NCBI RefSeq assembly: GCF_003590095.1
Contig: NC_039486.1
Span: forward strand, 3,286,001-3,350,000
From: Trichoplusia ni
Lineage: Eukaryota; Arthropoda; Insecta; Lepidoptera; Noctuidae
Length of the DNA: 64,000 nt
Direction of reading: 5' to 3'
A model generated the notes under the pieces. It had not been told where the DNA came from. It did no database searches and saw only the letters and a list, made by a program, of their open reading frames with translations. The position numbers were made by a program, and so were the translations under genes. Shown piece by piece: positions 50,028 to 60,724 of the stretch (its first letter is position 1; every line of letters begins with the position of its first letter).

Positions 50028-51651
50028 ATAGTTTCTTATATTGCGTGCTATCATTGATCATCTTGGGTCCGTTGACCTTGGACAGTCGTTCAACAATTAC
50101 AAATCTGCCAGTCATGTATACTATCTTAAGCTGGGTGACCCACAAAAAATTATCAATCGACAATCATTCCTTGCATTCAGCTCAATGCAGTATGAATGTT
50201 CTAGACATCTATAAAGTCAAGGAGAGTTTATTTCAACGTTCCGCATGGTAGACCATTAAGAAATGGCGACTTGAACTTGTTTTACATGAATTCGGCTCGG
50301 AAAAGAAAAAAAAACCTAATTTCTTGCGTAGTTTGCTCATTTTTTGTAATTAAATTATTTTGTAATATATTCGATCAACCTACGTTGTTTCATTTGAGTA
50401 TTATAATTTTTAACAGTCGTTACATTTGTTTTGCAGCCTTATCAGTACATACAACGTTAGTTTTGTTCAACCTAAATAATGTGCCTACTTATAGCTGTTT
50501 TGAAACTCCTTTATAGAGTTAAGTCTAGAATTATACTGGTCGACAAAGTTACTCAGCAAGGTAACTTTCTAACTTCTAAGTGATTCGTATTGTGGTCGTT
50601 GTAGGGCGTGGACAGTATCATAAACTTTGTTAGGAGAGAAAAATGTATTCACGTAGAAACATGTTAGACGCTGATAATAATCGACAATTGAAAGTTGTTA
50701 TATAGATGACGTTATGGTTTACAGCTGTTGTAATATTATAGGGATGGGTGTATGCTTGACCCGTTTGAATAATGATCTTAAAGTATTATTCGATACATTT
50801 GAAACAAAATAGATACTTAAATGAGCCGCGCATAAACTATTTGCACCATTCGAAACGAAACACCTCGATCCGCCGAAAAAATATGCATGCAAAATTAATG
50901 TAATTAATTATTACAGAAGCCTATACCTCGCTTCACAACAAACTTGACACACAAACACAAAATCCGTAATATAACACAACACATCTACCGGTCAACGACC
51001 CATCATAATAGCTGGAAAACTTTTTCACTGAGCATAAAAGCGAATGCAAACAAGGCAACGTTTACGCTTTCAGATGTCAACTCACAAAGGGTAATGCATT
51101 CTCCTCTTGTATAAGAATGGAACTGGAATAGGAATCGTAATGCATACGATCCCGACTGCGACGCAAAGGTATATTTTAAATGTATTTGGTTCAAGCACAA
51201 TACAAGTTGCGAGAGATTTTATTATAAAGACTGAACGCGAAAGAGGTTTATAGATACATATTTTACTAGATTTACGATTTCAGTTTTTGATAAGGCTAGA
51301 GGAAACTGGCTGAATAGAAAGCGATTTTGGCTTACAGGACACAGTTTTTGATAATTTTGGTTTTCAATCCTTATGCCGTGAGAGGTTTCACAAACATTCA
51401 AACCACATGCACAAAACACCCAAATTATACTGTTCAATTTAATTTTGTGGTTTCAGAATGATTAATCATGTGTCAATTTGGATGTGTAAAAAGATTACAG
51501 CCATATGTTCAATTATCATGTATCAGTGATAATGTTATCACAATTTCGGATTGCAAATTTTGGTTAATTATAAGGACTTGATGTTGATGTAAACACACTT
51601 AAGTCATTTCTAAAGAAGCAAAAAAAGTTTATTATGCGTAAAATATTTTTT
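50028..51651. other. Intergenic DNA downstream of the NRF-like gene pair
   Basis: Frames of 65-81 codons on both strands, none recognisable. No repeat family was recognised. Confidence 0.45.
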
Positions 51652-51657
51652 TTTATT
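51652..51657 (-). promoter_or_regulatory. Polyadenylation signal AATAAA of the left NRF-like gene
   Basis: AATAAA on the minus strand about 130 nt past the stop at 51786; another lies at 51628-51633. The right paralogue has its own AATAAA at a similar distance (60585-60590). Confidence 0.45.
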
Positions 51658-51785
51658 GCTTTGAGAAGTTTGCTTTGCATGAGTATTTGCCTAAAACATA
51701 AGTATATGAGTACAGTAACAATATCGATATTTACAATAAATTAACATAACATACAATCATAACATAGTCTAACTAGATAATTATT

Positions 51786-54700
51786 TTATTCTACAGCTTC
51801 TTTCGTCGTAGATTCAACATCCGTTTCTTGTTTTTGAGGCTTTTTGGCGCCTGTGAACAAAAACAATGCATGAATTAACTGTTCCTAATTTAGTATTACT
51901 TAATAGACTTGTGTTAAATATTAGTTTTATAAGGATCATCTCTATACTATTTAAAATAAAAGTTTACGAATTTCAAACAGGACGGTCGTTAAAGTGAGAC
52001 ACCACGACTCGACAATGCGCGCTTACTCGCTTTGACAATGGTAACATCAACCTGTTTTAAAATATACTTAGTACTTCAGGCATAAATATATACTTAACAA
52101 CATAAAATATTATATAAGACTAAGTTATAAAATTTACAACTACAGCATAAATGTTTACCTCCTCCTAATAGTAGTTTGAATAAAGTGCTAAAAGGCGCAT
52201 CTATTATTAATACTGCGAAAAAGGCAACGATGAAAGACAGCGTGTAGTACCCCAGAAACTTGAACAACTGAAAGGAAAGAACGTTAATTTAAAATACAAG
52301 TACTAAGAATTGATCATAGGTTTCAGTCAATACCCGCCACTCAGTACACATATACTTATACATATATTTCTTCCTTTTTTTTCTTAAAATATATATATAT
52401 AATGCGGACAACATGGCATACATTGTTCTGAACCCAAAGTAAGTTGCTAAAGCACTTGTGTTATGGAATTCAGATACAACGAAGGTACCACAAACACCCA
52501 GACCCGAGACAATGTAGAAATGTGAGTTTTTACATTGACCCCGGGACCTCAGAGAGCGACACCTTGAAACTGGTGTGATTGCGACTCGACCAGGGAGGAC
52601 GTCAAAAATATTTTATTTGTATACGTACTATCGTACTAGGAGAGAATCGAATTGTTGTTACTGCATTGTTGTTAATAGCAAAAATCAATCCTGAGTGGAT
52701 AAGATATATCCCGTATGACAGACGAGAGTGCATCTTCCAAACACTTAAGGATAAGAACCAGTTAATGGGACCTGAAAATAATAATAATGAAGTTTTAACA
52801 ACTGTGTTATTTCTTTTTTTTGTGAGCATCAATGGCCACCAAGATAACCAATATGTCTTCAAACTTAACGCGTCTGGAGATACTGTCTGACTTTATAAGA
52901 TTGCGTCAAACTACGTGAATATTTCCGAAAATAAAGTTGTTTCGAAAATTTTAATCAAATATACACGGTGATTTTTTAGTCGTCTTACAAAAGAAGCCCA
53001 GTTCATGTATCCGACGTAAAATACCCCTAGGCGCGATTTTTTTTTTTCATCAACTAAGATAATAAGTACGAAGAAAAATTAAACAAGAGAAATCTGAAAT
53101 ATACTCTTTTAAATGGTAAAACGCAGCCGCCCGCGTCCCCTCACCATTGTTACAAGGCTCGGACCGCGCTCGCAACAGAGCTGTGTTTCTAAAAAACTAC
53201 GAATTGCATCATAATATTGAATAAAATTTGCATTTTAAATTTATTCAAATCTCATAAATACCTATTTTTTTATCATGAACGTGTTCTAGTCATTGGATAC
53301 ATGAACTGGGCTGCTTTTGTAAGACGACTAAAAAATCACGGTGTATATAAAATCCGACGTGTTTGAGAGCAAAATGTCAAATCATATCATAAGGTCCTTT
53401 GAGATTTTAAATAATAGGTTCAACAACAGCTGATCTGTTGTTGGCTGGAAGAATAGATTATCAATACAAATTGCAAGTTCAAAATAATTGTTAGACATAC
53501 CTCCATAGCCATAGACGCACATATATATCATACTGCCAATGAAAAGTGCCCATAAAGGTCTGATAAAAGAGTTGTAGAGGTTGGCCACAGTTTGATCAGG
53601 GTCGACTCTTGTCGCGTAATCAGCGTATAGTATGAACGTAGATAATGAGAAGGCTAACACCCAGTAACATACAACCAGCCACTAAAACGAAAAATAACAT
53701 ATTAAAGTAAGTATATATTTATCATTATCATCTCCTAAGCACATCCTTTGAAGACTCGATCCGATTGAAATATATTTTTTAAATTCATATTTTTAGAAAA
53801 GTTTTAAATATTAGACTCAAACAATTTCAAACAAATAATTAAAGAAATGTACTTGGATTGAATAATAAATATTTAATTCTACTATTTTTCACATTTCATT
53901 CAAAAGATATTTTTGTTTCACATAAATGACACAAATAATTAGCCTACGCGGGGTTCGAACCCACGACATGTCGCTCACAGTAGATCGCGACCTGTCACTC
54001 GGCTATTCTTGAAGTCGTGCAAATTTCGAACCCATCTGTTTAATATGTTCACAATGTGATTTAAAATAATCATATTTAATTATCACTAGGTATTATTATT
54101 TACCTTTTGCAATCTTATTTTGAATGTTTTCACGAAATACCCAAATATCATGCCGACAAAGAAGGGTGAAGCTCTTGTGAGGGTGTTTACATAATAGTAG
54201 ATAAAGTAATCCGATCCTCCGCTGGAAATAAAAAGAATCGTTTACTCTCAATTTCAATAATCCTTATTTCTTTGATCATTATGAAATTATGAAAATTAAA
54301 TTATGATAAAAGAGAAGATATTTATAAATAACATAATCAAAATAAAAAATACGAGGCAAAGTTTAATTTAGTTTTTTTTTAATGCGTCTTTAACTCGTCG
54401 ATTGAGAGTTACCTAAATGTTGCTAATAAGTAAGGTTTATTCTGCAAACAAAACTAATTTAAATGCAAAAATAAGATCGTATTAAAAAAAACGGAAAACA
54501 ACTATTTAAAAGATAATGGTCAGGTGTATACTCCTGGAGCTATCGATTTTCAGTCGTAGAAAAATTCTGTATACATTACTTACAGCACTAAATAGGTTTG
54601 GAAATTGTTAATGAAAATGTACGTTGTAGCAGCTGCAAGGATAGCTAATAAGCCTCCGAACAATGCTGACAAGGCAATTTTCTTACTGCCCAATAATACC

Positions 54701-57342
54701 CAATATAAGAGTATGGGAGATAGAATATGCATTTGGACATCTACCGCTAGGTACCACGAAGGGCCAATGCACTGAAATAAATAATGTATTATAAGATTTT
54801 ATTCGATTGTGATTCAAAACCAAAAGGAAAAAATCCAGTGATTTTGTATTGATATATTTCAGAATAAAAAGCAAAGCTATTCTTACATGTGTATCGACCT
54901 ACTCACCAGTGGCCGTTGTTACAAATAAACGTAATTAAACATAAACACAGCATTTCATCCACCTACCGTAAGCAAAGGAGTCATGTAGTTCTGTGTATGC
55001 GTCAATGTGGTCCACCAACTGGTTCTACATTTTTCCACAAGATAAGCCACAATGCCCCAGTCTGGGCCATCTCCGAAGCGGTTCAAAAATGATGCTCCTA
55101 CTAGCGCCACTGTGGCTAGCAACGGGAACAAGCGCAGAAGTCTGTTCAGCCAAAACAAGTGAATGTTCTTGAGCAGCTTTACTAAAATTAAAAGGAAAAG
55201 TTAGATAAATAACATCGGGACTTTTTCAAATATATTCGAAAATCATCTGATTCAATGTAAGTCCTCATATGAATAAAAATCAACTTAACTGATCGACAAG
55301 CCATTTATAACTTGTAAAAATCTGTTTTTTTTACTTACTTCCAGTAAATTTTCCCAATGTGGTATAAACTACGAGGAACCCACTTAAGGTGAAAAAAGTG
55401 TCCACACTTATAGGCGACGCGGTCAACCACAAACTCTTCCAAGATAGCAACCACTGCACAAAAATAAGTACTTATGTATTTGTAATATAAGTATAGAACA
55501 TACTTAATTAAATAATATTAGTCGTTAAGATTTACCTCGAATGCTTCTATTTCATTAGAGAATATATTCTCAGAAGATAGCGTATGACCCAACACTATCC
55601 AAGCCATTGCTAAGGCTCGGATTCCATCCAAACATTCAATATTACCACTAGATGAAGTGAAGGTCGTGACGCGACGACCATTTGTGTATACCGAAAAAGC
55701 GGTGCCCAAAACACTCACTGTTTTAGGATCTGAAATAATAAAGGACTTGATTGAGAAGATATTAGGAAAAATTGCCTTAATTATGTAGTAAAGATACATA
55801 AGAGTGGCAAAGAGAATGAAACCAAAATTATACCTTTCTCCAAAATAACTGTTTGCCAAACATCGTAGGACGTACTTAGAATGGTAAGTAATCCAATGAT
55901 TGAAAAAACAACTCTGTAATAAAGAAATAGGAGTCTCAATTAAACTGAATAAATACAATAAAAACATCTATATCAAACCGTTTGAATAAAAGCCACGGGT
56001 TTCGAGGAAGTTACGGAAGAAGTTTTACGTCTAAGTAAGACTTAAAAGTGATTTTGACCAAAAAATTCAAGAGTACTTACATAGCAACTATATCAGCTGG
56101 TACCCAAGGTTTATCATTAGGCAAACGGCAAAATTCTTCATAATAGTAAAGGCCTAAGGCATTAAAAGCTTCATGAGTCGTACATGTTTGAGGAATGCAG
56201 ACGGCAAGTCTAAGCGTCTCATAGGCAAACGGAGAATCAGATATGCTGAAATAAAAACAAAAGTCACCTAAGTAAGGGCGTCGCGAGACACTATTCAACG
56301 TTTTAAAATTTCAATTCAGTAAGTCAAAACTTGTATGACAAAGAATATTTCTGACATAAGTTTCTTGAATGTCTACCTTCTATGTATGCCGGACATATCA
56401 AGCATCGCTGTTTTCATCGCATCGTACATTTGCAATTTCTCCTTCCATTCTTCCAAAGGCAACAATTTTGGGTTAAAACTTGTCTTTTCATAACCTGGTA
56501 TTGGGATGTTGAAATCTTGATCTAAAGGTACATGTATCATACAATATTTCCCTTGAAGTTCAGACGTTGGCAGCTGCTGATTTAAACCGAGGCATTGATG
56601 ATAGTTTCCAAGATCTGCAAAGTTACCTTCAAAAATGCCTTTTGGTAGCCTGAAGCCAGCGTCAGCGACTGTGGGACCAACAGAATAAACTTTTACATAG
56701 GAAAAATAACGAAGCTCAGTTTTATTGATTCCAGTTTAAGAAAAAAATCACTAAAATGTAAAAAAAATATTCATCGTATTCAGTAGATCAGCCATAGGTA
56801 AATTTTAGTCGGGCTCAAAGATTGTTAAATGTGTTATTTTCTGCTCATATAGGATCGAAATGAACCTCAAAACAAATGTTAATCAATATCAACAATCAAC
56901 ATTTCAAGTATTTTTAAGAAAAAACATTTGTTTGTATGTTCGTTACATTATCCAGATATCTAGAATAATGTGTTTTCAAAAATTGATTTGTACGTTTTGT
57001 ATTTTGGATATTCGATAATCAATTTACATCGTCACAATGTTACATAAAAGTATTTTTAATTGTAATTTTTCGTTATCTTTTTTGAAGCTGAACTTTTATG
57101 TGACTCTAACTCGTCCAAAATTAAACTAAGAAACAAATATTATGGTACTTACAAAAAGCCGCCAGAATGGTGTTATTTCTTATATATTCTAGTTGTTCCC
57201 TACATACCTCTGGGTCTAACACTTTTTCATATAAATCATAATCAAAACTGAAATTTGGTACATCTAACTCAATATGACCACTTACTAAGCTTAATGTAGT
57301 AACGTAAACCAAACTTAGGACAATATGTTTAGTGCTCATCAT
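51786..57342 (-). CDS. Nose-resistant-to-fluoxetine (NRF-6)-like acyltransferase-3 membrane protein, 13 exons, 684 aa
   Basis: Exons (minus): 57342-57153, 56668-56377, 56245-56081, 55913-55834, 55729-55536, 55453-55339, 55181-54967, 54771-54584, 54221-54104, 53681-53501, 52771-52629, 52267-52159, 51850-51786. All junctions are GT-AG and keep frame (2,055 nt). Residues 1-22 are a signal peptide (MMSTKHIVLSLVYVTTLSLV). Residues about 30-215 are the secreted NRF domain (DAGFRLPKG, GNYHQCLG, VCIPQTC). From about 216 there are many hydrophobic helices of the acyltransferase-3 domain: ECLDGIRALAM with R280 and H291, VDTFFTLSGFLV, RLLRLFPLL, WYLAVDVQMHILSP, RLSYGIYL. The last 20 residues are a charged tail. 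The family includes C. elegans NRF-6/NDG-4, implicated in lipid or drug uptake, and many insect copies of unknown substrate. The enzymatic reaction is not proven. The ATG at 57342 was chosen over an upstream GTG because it starts the signal peptide. A paralogue lies upstream in tandem. Confidence 0.92.
52389..52604 (-). mobile_element. tRNA-derived SINE in intron 11 of the left NRF-like gene
   Basis: Minus-strand reading: CGTCCTCCCTGGTCGAGTCGCAATCA (A-box-like head), a degenerate B box (gaggtcccggggtcaatg), body 'cgggtctgggtgtttgtgg', 'ccataacacaagtgctttag', 'gttcagaacaatgtatgc', and a (TA)n tail near 52389-52400. The body is akin to the SINE at 45268. Its 5' end lies only about 25 bases past the exon 11 donor (52628), and it sits between exons 11 and 12. 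The antisense and readthrough frames here are not genes. Confidence 0.72.
52964..53343. mobile_element. 380-bp MITE with about 49-bp terminal inverted repeats in intron 10 of the left NRF-like gene
   Basis: The left end CACGGTGATTTTTTAGTCGT (from 52964) continues through 'cttacaaaagaagcccagttc' to 'atgtatcc'. The right end, read inward, is CACCGTGATTTTTTAGTCGT... with only two mismatches over about 49 bp. TATA lies just outside both ends (52960-52963 and 53344-53347), a possible TA or TATA duplication. The middle is CpG-rich (gcagccgcccgcgtcccc, ctcggaccgcgctcgc) and non-coding. Superfamily unassigned. Confidence 0.8.
53940..54005 (-). repeat. tRNA-like SINE head in intron 9 of the left NRF-like gene
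   Basis: Minus strand TAGCCGAGTGACAGG...GTCGTGGGTTCGAACCCCG...TAGGCTA has an A-box-like start, a good B box, a pairing T stem and five acceptor pairs (TAGCC/GGCTA). The D and anticodon arms do not fold convincingly, so a decayed SINE head or tRNA pseudogene is more likely than a tRNA gene. Confidence 0.5.
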
Positions 57343-57388
57343 CGTGGCTCTGCAAGAACACACAACACATATTTGAATAAAACTCGTA

Positions 57389-57397
57389 TTATATATA
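57389..57397 (-). promoter_or_regulatory. Possible TATA box of the left NRF-like gene
   Basis: Minus strand TATATATAATA lies about 50 bases upstream of the ATG at 57342. A 'ttcttgcag' just before the ATG could instead be the acceptor of a 5' UTR intron, which would move the promoter away. Confidence 0.3.
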
Positions 57398-57479
57398 CAA
57401 ATTAAGCTAAATAGAATTTTGTTCGATTAGGTAATCTTATCGTCTTAAATCATGTTTTATTCTGACTCACTCTGAAGAT

Positions 57480-57750
57480 TATTTAATCAGAAGATGTACA
57501 ATTGACAGATGACAAGTTTTTGTCAAATATGATCCATCATCCATCAGAATGGGAAGGGAAAGAGCGTGCTGCTGGAGAGCTTGTTGCGCCATTTCTTCTC
57601 TCACAGCAAAAACACTTAGGAAGCGGTGAAGGGCGGGCCAAGCCGGGTGCCGTCCAATGTACATCTTTCCTCTTTCACCTACAAAAAATTCTACTTAGCT
57701 TAATTTGAATAAATGACTTTTGATTTTGATTTGATTTTGAATCATCTACG
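57480..57750 (+). repeat. LINE-derived 3' end fragment
   Basis: The text 'tgctggagagcttgttgcgccatttcttctctc', split by small differences, then 'cttaatttgaataaatgac' and a (TTTTGATTTGA)-type tail, matches the 3' end of a common moth non-LTR element (family recalled, not searched). Two opposing 60-68-codon frames here are repeat noise. The piece lies just upstream of the left NRF-like gene's start. Confidence 0.55.
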
Positions 57751-60584
57751 CAGGACCCACTTCCAAAAATTATGAAACACCATACGACTCGTTTGGTTGA
57801 TTTAAAATGCTTACAAAAAAATTAGTAAAGTGAAAACAAAATGAAGCATTCTCAAGTTTAATTCATAAAAAAAATCGAATAGGGATTAGAAGACATGGTC
57901 TGTAAAATATGACCTCGGTATGTTTTATCACGTTATACATAATACTTATTTGTAGGAAGGTTAAAAACTTTCGCGATTCTTCATAATTGCATTTTGTAAT
58001 GAAACCCTTAATACTAAGAAATAATTTTAGGAAAATCCACCCCTAAAATAATTAAAAAGATGACAAGTTAAATGCGTGACTAACAGTTTTTGAATGTATT
58101 TAATTATTTTATAAATAACTCAAAAGATTACTTATGATTAGGTAATCTTATCGTCTACTTAGTCAATCAGAATGTGTCCCAACAACAAATGATAAATAAT
58201 TTGATTTTGATTCAAGATCTTCCTTAAAACTACTTTGACCTTTGTACCTTCTCAATCAACTTCCTAACTTTTTTTGATTTATTTTACTATCCTTTATTTA
58301 AAATCCAAAGTTTTTTAAGAATTTTTGAAAGCTTCATAACCTCAACTCTTAATTGCATAAACATATCCATGAAGGTGATCTATTTATTTGTGACCTGGTT
58401 TTGAGTCTTCATAATCATCAACATAACGCGCACTAAATTTATTTGCTGACGTTGGACACTGACCACCGCAACTCAACGCAACTTGACATTTGAGAAGTAA
58501 TCGTGACATTTTTGTCTTACTTCTTCCCTTACATGCAATTTACCAACTTGAGAAAATTTACGTAGTTCTTAGGCTTTCGTTTCAAAGAGGTCCAGACTTC
58601 CTCGTTGTCTGTTTTTGAAAATGATAATTACGCTTTTCCGGTGTAAGTCCTATCGGATCAGAATTATCATCGTTTAAGACACCTGATATCTTTCAAATAA
58701 TATAAAAGATTACGAAAATTATTGCGAAATTCATTAAGCTACGGTTTCTTTACAAATGCCGATTTTTTTTTTTTTTTTGAAATCGTTTGTTATGGATTCA
58801 ATATCGCCGTAGCCTTTCCCCAACTATGTTGTGGTTTGCTTCCAGTCTAACCGGATTAGCTAAGTACCAGTGTTTTACAAGGAGCGACTACCTATTTGAC
58901 CTGCTTATTTTAGAAATGAATACGCTTACTAAAGAGCCTTCGTACAAAATTTCATTCCAGAACCTTCAAAACACGGCACAGTTTCGTGCTAACTATGCCC
59001 CATCGTTGTCGGGAGTAAATTCCCAAAAATAATTTCTCAAACTGCTCCCCAATGTTACGAATTTTCCTCTATGCAAAATTTCAGGCAACGACGGGCAGTT
59101 TGACAGCTTCTCCTTATTTTTTTAAATATAGATAATGTTTAGAACTGTTACAATTCAATCAATATTAATTGTCTCATTGAATATATTTGAGATAAAGTTG
59201 CTCGAAGTGCTATCTCTACGTAAGACATTGCAGATATCGACAGAATAAATTATCCTTATTATGTTTACTGTAATTTTACAAAAATATAGTCTACCGGTTT
59301 ATCTAATTGTTGTGAAATTATCAAAGTGTAATGCGTAAACAAAGATAGCAAAGAGGAAATGTTTATTTTATCTATTCATGAGTAATTTTTGGTTGTTAAA
59401 ATGTTTTAAAATGACTTGTGACTGTCACACTTTGCTTTCGAAATTACACCTATAATTAGTGTTGAAGTACTTAATGTCTATAATATTGTTGTCTGATATC
59501 GATTAGATATAAATATATCGTAGAAGGAAAACTTTAAATTTAATATGGATAGCTACGTCATAATGTCATTTAATCCTCTCTATCTTGGTTTTTGCTATGC
59601 GTAATTTTTGGGAATTATTCTACAACAATTACTACAAAATGCCTTACTCTGAATGTAAGCCCATAACAACATTTAAACCAAAATTTAATACCGAAAAGCT
59701 ATCGATGGTGTTTTTTTGATAGATTTAATTTACATAGTAAATTAATGAATAAGCAAATCATCAAGCGAATCCAATTTTCATCACAATGTTTTCATAACCA
59801 TTTGTTACTGAAGTCTTAGATGAATTTACTACAACATAACACATCTAATTAAAAAAAAATTGTTTATTGAATTCCATAGGAATTAACGCATTGCGGGATT
59901 GAAGACGATTTCTCATATAAGTCCCTATGATCACATTACCACGCTTCCGCAGTGCGGCGGTAAGTCAACCCACCATATTATATGTTTTGGGACCAATTTT
60001 ATTAATAAGAGCAATGACCGTAAAAGTAGTTTCATTTCAATGTCAAACATTCTCGTAAACCTAAGAAACCACTTTGTAAACAATGATTAAAAATCATATT
60101 TGGTACAAACAGGATGACGCGTCATGTAAAAAGAAAACCTCACGCCGCCTGTGAAATATCTAGTGGCAAAATTAAATTCCTGCACAATTGTTAAATAATA
60201 ATAATTGAGCACTAATTTCATGTTTTATAACATAATATGATGAATGATAATAAGATATTCTAAAATTATTTTCTGTAATCTTAAAGTATTTGCGGGAGTC
60301 TATTGGGCCCCGGGCGCTTAGTAGTTTCTTGGACTCGCGTTTCCGTATCCTCGATTACGGATTACGGATCCGCGATTAGCGGCATTGAGAACTTCTGACC
60401 TCAGACAACTTGGGTAGAAACTAAAAAGCCCATGCGGCTATTAGTGTAGTACCTACTTAACTAATGGTAAAAAAATTGTCTCATATTTATACTGGGATAA
60501 CACTTAAGACGTTATAATTAATTTCCTACTTAATAAGGTCATACTTAGATAATGAATAAAACCAAAAATATATTTTTTAACTTG
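57751..60584. other. Spacer between the two NRF-like genes
   Basis: About 2.8 kb. Holds the 5S-derived SINE fragment at 58802-58908 and a small GC-rich patch near 60300-60410. Frames of 63-81 codons (58787-59032 covers the SINE) are not genes. Confidence 0.5.
58802..58908 (-). repeat. Fragment of the 5S-derived SINE (3' part)
   Basis: Plus strand 'gtagcctttccccaactatg', then 'ccagtctaaccggattagc' and 'agtaccagtgttttacaagg' parallel 2749-2850 of the complete copy; the 5S-like head is absent. Confidence 0.7.
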
Positions 60585-60590
60585 TTTATT
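60585..60590 (-). promoter_or_regulatory. Polyadenylation signal AATAAA of the right NRF-like gene
   Basis: AATAAA on the minus strand about 135 nt past the stop at 60725. Another AATAAA overlaps the stop codon (60724-60729). Confidence 0.4.
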
Positions 60591-60724
60591 AATTGAGGTA
60601 GGTTGATTGCATGAGTAGCGGCCTGTGCCCTGCAATCATATAGTGAGTAAAGTAATAAATTATTCATATTTACAATAATATCTAAATAGTATCCATCTTA
60701 TTATATACTAATTATTTACAAAGT

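Noticed and set aside
52579..52890. 103-codon plus-strand frame
   Set aside because: Antisense to NRF-like exon 11 and the adjacent SINE.
53940..54005. Possible tRNA gene on the minus strand
   Set aside because: The T arm is good, but the D and anticodon arms fail, and it lies in an intron amid other SINE remnants.
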